Source of the DNA: Planctomycetes bacterium UBA1662
GTDB taxonomy: Bacteria > Planctomycetota > UBA8108
Direction of reading: 5' to 3'
Assembly (NCBI GenBank): GCA_002320775.1
Contig: DCKY01000036.1
Location: 1-10,069 of the forward strand
DNA: 10,069 nucleotides
The notes under the pieces were generated by a model. That model was not told the origin of the DNA and did not search any database. It worked only from the letters and a program-made list of their open reading frames with translations. Below are positions 1-6,870 of the stretch, one piece after another; position 1 is the stretch's first letter; every line of letters starts with the position of its first letter. The position numbers were made by a program, and so were the translations under genes.

Positions 1-83
1 CGGCTTTTCTTTGGCCCTTCGGCAGTACCCAGCACCTGGTATTTCGCCTATGATGACCCTCTCATGATCACCCACCCGCAAAC
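1..83. other. Window edge, no gene assigned
   Basis: No gene can be assigned here. The frame of the downstream gene is open from base 1, but this is probably chance because a signal peptide and ribosome binding site mark the real start at 97. The other two plus-strand frames close at TGA codons at 51-53 and 65-67, so either could be the tail of an upstream gene cut by the window. The tails are too short to recognise (for example a frame ending PMMTLS). Confidence 0.4.
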
Positions 84-88
84 GGAGG
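84..88 (+). promoter_or_regulatory. Ribosome binding site setting the start at 97
   Basis: GGAGG lies 8 nt before the ATG at 97, an ideal Shine-Dalgarno spacing. The alternative in-frame ATG at 64 has no such motif and would place eleven polar residues ahead of a signal peptide. This site therefore decides the start. Confidence 0.8.
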
Positions 89-96
89 CTGTCACG

Positions 97-1308
97 ATGC
101 GTGCTTTCCCCTTCCTGCCTGGCACCTTGCTTCTTCTGCTCTTAACCTTCAGTGCAATCGTCAGCGCGGAGGAAGAAAAAAAAGAACCGACGAAGGAAGC
201 CAAGGATGCCCCAGCCAAGGTCCGCTACCGTCCGCCGGAGATCATGCTTGTCACCTCTGTCGACTGGCCGGCTGCCGAGGAGCATCGGGAGACCATGGCA
301 AAGTTCCTTGTCGAAAAGGGAATCAACTGCGTCGAGGCGGCCACCGATGTGCTCGATGTCTGCCGCAGAAACGGACTCTACGTACGCGTTGGAGCCCGCA
401 ATGGAGACCTGGGAAGCCTGCTGAAAGAGATCGAAGATCTCAACCTCAAGGATGACCCGGCTGTCTTCGGCTATTTCATATCCGACCGCCGCAGAAGCAG
501 CGCCTTCCAGACCTGGGCACGCTGGGTGCAGCTCTTTGAAGAGAGAGACCCGAACCACCCGGCCATCTTCATCAACCGCGCACTGTGGAATGAGTACGGA
601 TTGTTCGCCGATGTGGTGAAACCGATGATCCTCGATTTCTATCACTATCATTGGGACGGCAGGAGAAAACCCGACCGCTACCACTTCTACCTGCACCTGT
701 TCCGCGATGTGGCGAAGAAGCACGGCATCCCGGTTATGCGCTGCGTTGGAACGGGAGTCTCGCAGCCCCAGCTACTGCAGACCATGTATGTGAGCCTCGC
801 CTACGGCGTGCAGGCCTTCCACTTCTGGGTTCCCTGGCATGTCGGGCATGAGAAAAATGACAAGGGGCCTGTTCTGAAAGACGGAAAGATCGTGCCAACC
901 ATAACGCCCTGGGGTGAAACCATTGGCCAGTTTGGTAAAGACATGCGGGCCATGGGTCCCACTCTGCTGAAATCGACCTCGGTCGCCACCTACTACACCG
1001 AGCCCTTCCCCCAATACATCGGCAAAAAGATCCCAGATGAGCTCTGGTTCTCTGCCGCCGGCGGCTACCTGGTCATCGGACACTTCCAGGACGCGAAAAA
1101 AGAGGACTACCTCCTCGTGGTCAACAGCCATGTCGGAGAGGAAAAGAAGGCTGAGCTGACCTTCAAGGCCCCGGTCTCAGGAGTCCGGTGGATGGACAAG
1201 AAAACCGGAAAATGGAAGCAGGCCCCTGGAAAGCCGCTGGCCACAAGCCTCTCGATCAAGGCAAGCAACGGTGAACTGCTGTGGATCCAGAAGAAGAAAA
1301 ATCCCTGA
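97..1308 (+). CDS. Secreted TIM-barrel glycoside-hydrolase-like protein, probably catalytically altered
   Basis: The 403-residue product begins with a type I signal peptide: R2, a leucine-rich core at 11-18, and likely cleavage after VSA at 24. A charged Lys/Glu linker follows (about 25-45). Residues 47-290 look like the (beta/alpha)8 barrel of clan GH-A-like proteins: a strand pattern LVTSVDW at 51-57, DDPAVFGYFISD at 119-130, DPNHPAIFIN at 151-160, ILDFYHYHW at 178-186, and an aromatic-rich FHFWVPWH at 241-248. Residues 290-400 resemble the small C-terminal beta-sandwich of such proteins (YLLVVNSHVGEEKKAELTF, then a KTGKW turn). In relatives I recall, the fourth strand usually ends Asp-Glu-Pro, with the Glu as acid/base. 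Here it reads D130-R131-R132, so glycosidase activity is doubtful; a binding or scaffolding role is possible. It converges on carB with an 18-nt gap. Secretion is well supported, the fold moderately, the substrate not at all. Confidence 0.6.
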   Translation: MRAFPFLPGTLLLLLLTFSAIVSAEEEKKEPTKEAKDAPAKVRYRPPEIMLVTSVDWPAAEEHRETMAKFLVEKGINCVEAATDVLDVCRRNGLYVRVGARNGDLGSLLKEIEDLNLKDDPAVFGYFISDRRRSSAFQTWARWVQLFEERDPNHPAIFINRALWNEYGLFADVVKPMILDFYHYHWDGRRKPDRYHFYLHLFRDVAKKHGIPVMRCVGTGVSQPQLLQTMYVSLAYGVQAFHFWVPWHVGHEKNDKGPVLKDGKIVPTITPWGETIGQFGKDMRAMGPTLLKSTSVATYYTEPFPQYIGKKIPDELWFSAAGGYLVIGHFQDAKKEDYLLVVNSHVGEEKKAELTFKAPVSGVRWMDKKTGKWKQAPGKPLATSLSIKASNGELLWIQKKKNP

Positions 1309-1326
1309 GACAGGCGAGAGCCGCGG

Positions 1327-4300
1327 TCAACCCGGGAAGTAATCCTGAATCGCGCGCACCCCGTATTCGGAGGTCTTGAGGGCCCGAATTCCATCCACCG
1401 CGGCCCGCGCGGCGGCGATGGTGGTGATGCAGGGAACGTTCATGGAGATGGTGTTCTCCCTGATAATCGCCTCGTCAAGCTTCCCTCCCCGACCGGTGGG
1501 AGTATTGATCACCAGCTTGACCTTCCCTTCGTTCATGTAATCGAGGACATTCGGATGCTCTCCCGTCTGGATCTTGGGAAGCTCAATGACATCTTCAAGG
1601 CCCGCCACATCGAGAGCTTTCCTGGTTCCAGGGGTTGCCAGCAGCTCAAAACCGAGCTCCTGGAGCTCGCGGGCGATCGTGGCGATATATTTCTTGTCCC
1701 GGTCAGTAACGCTGAGGAAGACCATTCCATCGAGAGGAAGGTCCTGGTTAGCGGACATGTGCGCCTTGGCGAAGCTCATACCGAAGCTGTCATCAATACC
1801 CATGGCCTCTCCGGTAGATTTCATCTCGGGACCGAGAATGATGTCTGAACCTGGAAAGCGGTCGAAGGGAAAAACCGACTTTTTGACCGCGATATGACGA
1901 ATCTGCACCTCGTGTTCAAAGCCGAGGTCTGAAAGCTTCTGGCCGACCATAACCTTGGCGGCCAGCTTGGCCAGGGGCACCCCGATCGTCTTCGAAACGA
2001 AGGGGATGGTTCGTGAGGCCCGGGGGTTGACCTCGATAATATAGACCTGGTCACCCTTGACCGCGTACTGGCAGTTCATCAGGCCCCTCACCTTGAGAGC
2101 CTTGCCGAGCTTCCTGGTTATCTTGCGGATGTCCTGGAGAACCTGCTCGCTGAGCGAATAGGGAGGAAGGGTGCAACTCGAATCGCCGGAGTGAACGCCG
2201 CATTCCTCGATATGCTCGAGGATTCCGCCGATGACGACCTGCTCTCCATCGCAGATAGAATCGACATCGACCTCGATCGCCTCATCGAGAAATTTATCCA
2301 CCAGGATGGGGAATCCAGGATTTACATCGAGGGCGTAGCTCATGTACTTCTCGAGCTGCTGATCATCCCAGACGATCTCCATCGCCCGGCCTCCCAGGAC
2401 AAAAGAAGGCCTCACAAGGACTGGGTAGCCGATCCTGTTGGCGCACTCGCGAGCCTCCTCGTAAGAGAGAGCGATGCCGTTGGCCGGCTGGCACAGATCC
2501 AGCTCCGTGAGAAGATTCTGAAAAAGATCTCGATCCTCGGCTAACGCGATGGCCTCCGGCGAGGTCCCGAAGATCGGAACGCCGGCCTTCTGCAGTCCCT
2601 CGGCCAGGTTAAGCGGAGTCTGGCCGCCAAGCTGGAGAATAACTCCATCCGGACGTTCCTTATCGTAGATGTTCAGGACATTCTCAAGGGTGAGAGGCTC
2701 AAAGTAGAGCTTGTCGGAGGTGTCGTAATCAGTTGAAACCGTCTCCGGGTTGGAATTGACCATGATGGTCTCCCACCCGTCTTCCTTCAGAGAGAAGGCC
2801 GCGTGAACACAGCAATAATCAAATTCGATCCCCTGTCCAATCCTGTTCGGTCCGCCTCCCAGGATCATGGCCTTCCGCTTGTCACTCACCCGACACTCAT
2901 CCTCGGATTCGTAGGTCGAATAATAATAAGGTGTCGAGGCCTCGAATTCTGCCGCGCAGGTGTCGACCAACTTGAAGGTAGCCTCAACCCCGGCCGTCTT
3001 GCGAGCCTCGCGAACGGTCAGCTCATCGGTCTTCCAGCAGGTGGCCAGCTGAACATCGGAATATCCCAGCCGCTTGGCTTCGAGGAGAGTCTCCGCATTT
3101 ACCACCTCCAGGCTCTCGCAGGAGGCCAGACGATCCTCGCTCTCAGATAATTCCAGGAGGTTATCGAGGAACCACGGGTCAATGCCGGTGAGCTCATAGA
3201 TCTCGTCCACGGTGAGCCCCCGCTTAAACCCCTCGTAGACGTTCAGCATCCGTCTTCCATGTGGAGTCCTGATGTTTTTCTTCAGCTCGTCAAGCGAGAG
3301 GTCCTCGAGCTTCGTCACCCCCATCCCGAGACCCGACAGCTTCTCCTCCATCGACCGGAGGGCTTTCTGCAGGGACTCCTTGAAGGTTCGGCCAATGGCC
3401 ATCACCTCCCCCACCGACTTCATCCGGGTCGTCAAGGTATGGTCTGTGTCGGGGAACTTGACGAAATCGAAACGCGGAATTTTGACCACGCAATAATCGA
3501 TCGACGGCTCAAAGCAGGCCGGCGTTTTTTCCGTAATGTCGTTCGAGATCTCATCCAGGGTGTAGCCCATGGCGAGCTTGGTAGCGATCTTGGCTATGGG
3601 GAAGCCCGTCGCCTTGGAGGCCAGGGCAGAGCTCCGGGAGACCCGAGGGTTCATCTCAATAACCACCATCCTCCCCGTTTCAGGATGGGTCGCGAACTGG
3701 ATGTTCGAGCCTCCGGTTTCCACGCCGATCTCACGAATGATGGTGATCGCCGCGTTGCGCATCACCTGGTATTCCTTGTCGGTAAGGGTCTGAGCCGGGG
3801 CCACCGTGATGCTGTCGCCGGTGTGCACGCCCATCGCATCAAAGTTCTCTATCGAACAGATGATGACAACGTTGTCATTGTTGTCCCTCATCAACTCAAG
3901 CTCGAACTCCTTCCAGCCCTCGATGGATTCCTCCAGGAGAACCGTGCCGATGGGACTGGCACGCAGTCCGCCCGCGACCATCTCATTGAATTGTTCCTCG
4001 TCGTAGGCAATCCCGCCTCCCTTGCCTCCAAGGGTGTAGCTCGGCCGGATGACGATAGGCAGTCCGAGCTCTTCACGGGCCGCGCCAGCCTCTTCCATGT
4101 TGCTGACGACCTGGCTGCTGGGCACATCGAGGCCGCATTTTTCCATCGCGACCTTGAAGGACTCACGATCCTCAGCCTTCTGGATAACGTCGTAGGTCGC
4201 CCCAAGAAGCTTCACTCCGTGCTTCTGCAACACGCCAGCCTCCCAGAGATCACTGGCAAGGTTCAATCCCGTCTGCCCCCCCAGGGTGGGAAGAATCGCA

Positions 4301-4551
4301 TCGGGCTTCTCCTTCTCGATGATCCGCTCAACGGTCTCCACATTCAGCGGCTCAATGTAGGTTCGGTCGCTGAACTCAGGATCCGTCATGATGGTGGCGG
4401 GATTCGAGTTCACCAGGATCACTCGATAACCATCATCCCTGAGGGCCTTACAGGCCTGGGTCCCGGAGTAATCGAACTCGCAGGCCTGGCCAATTACGAT
4501 GGGCCCGGATCCTATGAGCAATACGCTCTCAAGATCATTGCGGCGTGGCAT
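1327..4551 (-). CDS. carB: Carbamoyl-phosphate synthase large subunit
   Basis: CarB makes carbamoyl phosphate from bicarbonate, two ATP and ammonia channelled from the glutaminase subunit CarA, feeding pyrimidine and arginine synthesis in the cytoplasm. The 1074 residues match the usual length (E. coli 1073). The first ATP-grasp half (about 1-400) opens with SGPIVIGQACEFDYSG and carries R129, R169, H243, E299 and the NPRVSR motif at 301-306. The oligomerisation region spans about 400-555. The second ATP-grasp half (about 558-935) repeats the pattern: GGGPNRIGQGIEFDY, R714, H787, E840, NPRASR at 842-847. The C-terminal MGS-type allosteric domain (about 943-1074) keeps T973, T976, K993, N1016 and T1017, which correspond to the effector pocket known in E. 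coli. No active-site residue appears lost. The ATG start matches the usual N-terminus, though the upstream GAGAG is a weak ribosome binding site. carA is not in this window. A structured leader lies just upstream. Confidence 0.97.
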   Translation of the reverse strand: MPRRNDLESVLLIGSGPIVIGQACEFDYSGTQACKALRDDGYRVILVNSNPATIMTDPEFSDRTYIEPLNVETVERIIEKEKPDAILPTLGGQTGLNLASDLWEAGVLQKHGVKLLGATYDVIQKAEDRESFKVAMEKCGLDVPSSQVVSNMEEAGAAREELGLPIVIRPSYTLGGKGGGIAYDEEQFNEMVAGGLRASPIGTVLLEESIEGWKEFELELMRDNNDNVVIICSIENFDAMGVHTGDSITVAPAQTLTDKEYQVMRNAAITIIREIGVETGGSNIQFATHPETGRMVVIEMNPRVSRSSALASKATGFPIAKIATKLAMGYTLDEISNDITEKTPACFEPSIDYCVVKIPRFDFVKFPDTDHTLTTRMKSVGEVMAIGRTFKESLQKALRSMEEKLSGLGMGVTKLEDLSLDELKKNIRTPHGRRMLNVYEGFKRGLTVDEIYELTGIDPWFLDNLLELSESEDRLASCESLEVVNAETLLEAKRLGYSDVQLATCWKTDELTVREARKTAGVEATFKLVDTCAAEFEASTPYYYSTYESEDECRVSDKRKAMILGGGPNRIGQGIEFDYCCVHAAFSLKEDGWETIMVNSNPETVSTDYDTSDKLYFEPLTLENVLNIYDKERPDGVILQLGGQTPLNLAEGLQKAGVPIFGTSPEAIALAEDRDLFQNLLTELDLCQPANGIALSYEEARECANRIGYPVLVRPSFVLGGRAMEIVWDDQQLEKYMSYALDVNPGFPILVDKFLDEAIEVDVDSICDGEQVVIGGILEHIEECGVHSGDSSCTLPPYSLSEQVLQDIRKITRKLGKALKVRGLMNCQYAVKGDQVYIIEVNPRASRTIPFVSKTIGVPLAKLAAKVMVGQKLSDLGFEHEVQIRHIAVKKSVFPFDRFPGSDIILGPEMKSTGEAMGIDDSFGMSFAKAHMSANQDLPLDGMVFLSVTDRDKKYIATIARELQELGFELLATPGTRKALDVAGLEDVIELPKIQTGEHPNVLDYMNEGKVKLVINTPTGRGGKLDEAIIRENTISMNVPCITTIAAARAAVDGIRALKTSEYGVRAIQDYFPG

Positions 4552-4575
4552 GGACTCTCGGATTAATAGCTGAAG

Positions 4576-4621
4576 GGAAATTTTCAGTAACGAACAGGTT
4601 CACCTGCTCTTCAAAATTTCC
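4576..4621 (-). promoter_or_regulatory. Two-stem inverted repeat in the carB leader
   Basis: On the plus strand GGAAATTTT (4576-4584) is perfectly complementary to AAAATTTCC (4613-4621), a 9-bp outer stem. Inside it GAACAGGT (4592-4599) faces ACCTGCTC (4602-4609). Read as carB-sense RNA the inner stem pairs throughout, with one G.U, and closes on a UGAA tetraloop. In the opposite sense the same position is an A.C mismatch, which mildly favours function in carB mRNA. The structure ends 24 nt before the carB ATG. It could be an RNA element or, as DNA, a protein-binding dyad. It does not resemble a known PyrR or UTP-sensing attenuator that I can name. Confidence 0.5.
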
Positions 4622-4656
4622 GGACCCTAACATTTTGTAAGAAGGTCTGCAACACC

Positions 4657-4696
4657 TTGAAGGAGCTTTGCTTCCAATGTAAGCTCCCTTCTTCAA
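4657..4696. promoter_or_regulatory. 12-bp inverted repeat upstream of prfB
   Basis: TTGAAG (4657-4662) pairs with CTTCAA (4691-4696) and GAGCTT (4663-4668) pairs with AAGCTC (4681-4686). This leaves a 12-nt loop and a 4-nt bulge (CCTT, 4687-4690) on the 3' arm. The hairpin would end 42 nt before the likely prfB ATG. It overlaps the weak promoter-like pair named for the spacer, so if that promoter is real this is a DNA dyad over the promoter rather than a transcribed hairpin. No known family is recognised. Confidence 0.4.
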
Positions 4697-4738
4697 CGAA
4701 AAGACCCATCGCGTGTCTCGATGGATGAAAGAGAACTC

Positions 4739-5875
4739 ATGAGTATTGAATACAACGAGTTGATCGCCCGGCTGGAAGAATTCCAGGATCGTCTTGAAAC
4801 TCTCTGCGCCGCGGTCGAGGTTGAGAAAGGCCTCCAGGAGATCACCGAGCTCGAGGAGCGCATGGCGAGCCCGGACTTCTGGAACAACAACGATAAAGCC
4901 CAGAAGGTCATCCGTCAGCTCAAGGCGCTCCGTAACGTTGTCGTGCCATTGCAGGAGCTTTCTGAAAGCGCGACAGATCTCCTCGAACTCTCCAGGATGG
5001 CCCAGGAGGAAGGCGACAACGCGTCAATTGGGGATCTGGAACGTGAATACAAGACGATTGCGGGCCAGATCGATGAGGTGGAACTCAGGACAACCCTCAA
5101 TGGAAAACACGATTCCTGCGATGCCTTTCTCTCGATCCATGCCGGCGCCGGCGGCACGGAAAGCTGCGATTGGGCCTCCATACTCGCCAGGATGCTGGAA
5201 CGGTATTGTGAAAAACAAGGCTTCAAGGTCAGCCTGGTGGACAGACTCGACGGTGAAGAAGCGGGGGTCAAAAGCATTACCTACAACGTCAAAGGCGACA
5301 CGGCCTACGGGTATCTTCGCTCGGAAAATGGTGTCCATCGGCTGGTGCGAAAATCCCCTTTCGATGCCAGCAATCGCCGGCACACGTCTTTTGCTGCGGT
5401 AAATGTCATTCCCGAAATGCCGGATGCAGAAATTGAAATTAATGAAGCTGACCTGAGAATTGACACCTACAGGGCGGGAGGAGCGGGTGGGCAACATGTG
5501 AACGTTACCGATTCAGCCGTACGCATTACCCACGTACCCAGCGGAATTGTCGTCCAGTGTCAGAATGAGCGTTCCCAACACGCGAACAGGGCCACAGCCA
5601 TGAAGGTTCTCAAATCGCGCATGATTCTCCTCGAGGAGAGCAAGCGAGAAGAGGAGCTGCAGGAAATGTACGGTGAGAAAGGAGACATCGCCTTCGGCAG
5701 CCAGATCAGGAGCTATGTCCTTGAACCCTACACCCTTGCCAAAGATCGACGCACCGGCCATGAGACCGGGAACGTACAGGCTGTCCTCGATGGTGAGTTG
5801 CTTCCCTTTGTCGAAGCCTTCCTGCACTGGAAGCTCAAGGGCAACAAACCCGAGAAATCAAGCGGCAAGGACTGA
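4739..5875 (+). CDS. prfB: Peptide chain release factor 2, without programmed frameshift
   Basis: RF2 recognises UGA and UAA in the ribosomal A site and triggers release of the finished peptide. The 378-residue product has the helical N-terminal domain (1-110, including PDFWNN at 45-50), the stop-codon-reading SPF tripeptide at 206-208 that distinguishes RF2 from RF1, and the catalytic GGQ loop at 250-252 followed by HVN. Length and motif positions match E. coli RF2 closely. Most bacterial prfB genes carry an in-frame UGA near codon 26 bypassed by +1 frameshifting at CTT TGA C; here the aligned codons are GTC GAG (4814-4819) and the frame is continuous. I chose the ATG at 4739, preceded by the weak GAAAGAGA, because it gives the usual N-terminal length; an in-frame ATG at 4721 adds six residues but has no ribosome binding site. 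The gene is divergent from carB and convergent with pyrF. Confidence 0.95.
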   Translation: MSIEYNELIARLEEFQDRLETLCAAVEVEKGLQEITELEERMASPDFWNNNDKAQKVIRQLKALRNVVVPLQELSESATDLLELSRMAQEEGDNASIGDLEREYKTIAGQIDEVELRTTLNGKHDSCDAFLSIHAGAGGTESCDWASILARMLERYCEKQGFKVSLVDRLDGEEAGVKSITYNVKGDTAYGYLRSENGVHRLVRKSPFDASNRRHTSFAAVNVIPEMPDAEIEINEADLRIDTYRAGGAGGQHVNVTDSAVRITHVPSGIVVQCQNERSQHANRATAMKVLKSRMILLEESKREEELQEMYGEKGDIAFGSQIRSYVLEPYTLAKDRRTGHETGNVQAVLDGELLPFVEAFLHWKLKGNKPEKSSGKD

Positions 5876-5911
5876 GAGACCGGGAAAGAGCCGGACGCGG
5901 AAAAGATCGGA
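5876..5911. other. prfB/pyrF convergent junction without visible terminator
   Basis: The stop codons of prfB (plus) and pyrF (minus) are separated by 36 bases. I see no stem followed by a T-run on either strand, so termination is Rho-dependent, lies inside a neighbouring gene, or is not recognisable by eye. Confidence 0.5.
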
Positions 5912-6829
5912 TCAGACCCTGGAGGACCGAACGGCTTCAAGGTCTTCTCTTGCCCTGGATGCTGCCTCGCCTACGGCCACACGCCAGTCTCCTCCCTGGC
6001 CGTCAAAAGCATAGAGAACCGATCGTGAAGAATTAACCACCACCCCCTTGCCCCCTTCGATGAAAAAGGGCGCCAGCGCATCCGCGCCGCCACCCTGTGC
6101 CCCATAGCCCGGCACGAGAAAGAACGCCTCGGGAAGCTCCTTTCGAACGGCTGCCGCCTGACCGGGAGCGGTTGCGCCAACAACGACACCGACCGGATTC
6201 AGTCCACCCTCTCCCCTGAAATCTTCTCCCCACTTACCGACAAGTCTTGCAACCTTGAGATAGAGAGGCTCTCCATCCACCTGGAGCTCCTGGATGTCAG
6301 CGCCTGACGGATTCGAGGTCCGAACCAGGATAAAGAGCCCCTTGCCGGCGGGACATTTATCGAGAAAAGGGCGAAGAGAGTCCTCTCCGAGGTAAGGATT
6401 GAGCGTCACTGCGTCCGTTACCGGCCCCAGCGTGTCTGGAGTCTCACCCAGGATTGATTCCGCGTAGGCGGCTGCCGTATGCCCGATATCTCCCCTCTTC
6501 GCGTCGCAAATCACCAGCAACCCCTGCTTGGCGGCATGTTCACTTACCTCACGCAGGCAGTCCATGCCAACAGCTCCAAAACGCTCAAAAAAACCGGCGT
6601 TTGGCTTCACCGCCACCGCGTGGGGAGCAACAGAATCGATAACCCCCCTCAAAAAGAGCCCTGTAGCGGAAGCGGCGCGCGCTGTCCATCCCGGCTCACC
6701 CTGCGCCGGCACCCCGACCTCGGCAAGCACCTCCCCCGGAAGACGCTCAAGTACAGGATCCAGGCCGACTACAAGACAGCTGCTCTTTTTCTCGATGGCC
6801 TGTTCAAGCCGGTCTGCAAAATTCTGCAC
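5912..6829 (-). CDS. pyrF: Orotidine 5'-phosphate decarboxylase, type 2
   Basis: PyrF decarboxylates OMP to UMP, the last step of de novo pyrimidine synthesis. The 305-residue length and layout fit the longer type 2 (mycobacterial/myxobacterial-like) form rather than the roughly 240-residue enterobacterial one. Visible motifs are GLDP with D24, VKPN with K75, the catalytic DAKRGDIG with D109, K111 and D114, the phosphate-loop-like VPGYGAQGG (239-247), and NSSR ending at R269. All key residues are present. The start is GTG at 6829 with GAGAG upstream; a nearby ATG at 6836 is out of frame. An unknown gene lies 41 nt upstream on the same strand, so the two are probably co-transcribed. carB is on the same strand further along, but prfB in the opposite orientation separates them. 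Confidence 0.95.
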   Translation of the reverse strand: MQNFADRLEQAIEKKSSCLVVGLDPVLERLPGEVLAEVGVPAQGEPGWTARAASATGLFLRGVIDSVAPHAVAVKPNAGFFERFGAVGMDCLREVSEHAAKQGLLVICDAKRGDIGHTAAAYAESILGETPDTLGPVTDAVTLNPYLGEDSLRPFLDKCPAGKGLFILVRTSNPSGADIQELQVDGEPLYLKVARLVGKWGEDFRGEGGLNPVGVVVGATAPGQAAAVRKELPEAFFLVPGYGAQGGGADALAPFFIEGGKGVVVNSSRSVLYAFDGQGGDWRVAVGEAASRAREDLEAVRSSRV

Positions 6830-6870
6830 AATTCATCTCTCACAACAGGATTTTAACTGTAAAACCTTCA

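Larger units (their letters stand above)
4552..4738. promoter_or_regulatory. Divergent carB/prfB control region
   Basis: This 187-base spacer separates the start of carB (minus strand) from the start of prfB (plus strand), so it must hold promoters for both unless transcripts enter from further away. I see two substantial inverted repeats (4576-4621 and 4657-4696, listed separately) and a small one (AAGGT 4642-4646 with ACCTT 4654-4658). A weak sigma70-like pair for prfB is TTGAAG 4657-4662, a 17-nt spacer, then TAAGCT 4680-4685; the -10 match is poor. No convincing promoter was found for carB. No U-run follows any of the stems, so none looks like an intrinsic terminator. Confidence 0.5.

Noticed and set aside
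64..96. An N-terminal extension of the first gene from ATG 64, or even from beyond base 1
   Set aside because: It would bury a complete signal peptide and ignore the well-placed GGAGG before 97.
142..723. A 193-codon minus-strand frame inside the first gene
   Set aside because: It opposes a gene with a signal peptide and a strong ribosome binding site, and its end is a poly-Phe run, the antisense of the Lys/Glu linker.
3259..4566. A 435-codon open frame on the plus strand, antisense to carB
   Set aside because: It lies almost wholly within carB, has no ribosome binding site, and its Arg/His/Leu-rich translation is typical of the antisense frame of a GC-rich gene; carB is intact and fully conserved in motifs.
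6834..6836. An ATG just upstream of pyrF as alternative start
   Set aside because: It is 7 nt from the GTG and out of frame, so it cannot start pyrF; the GTG at 6829 gives the expected N-terminus.
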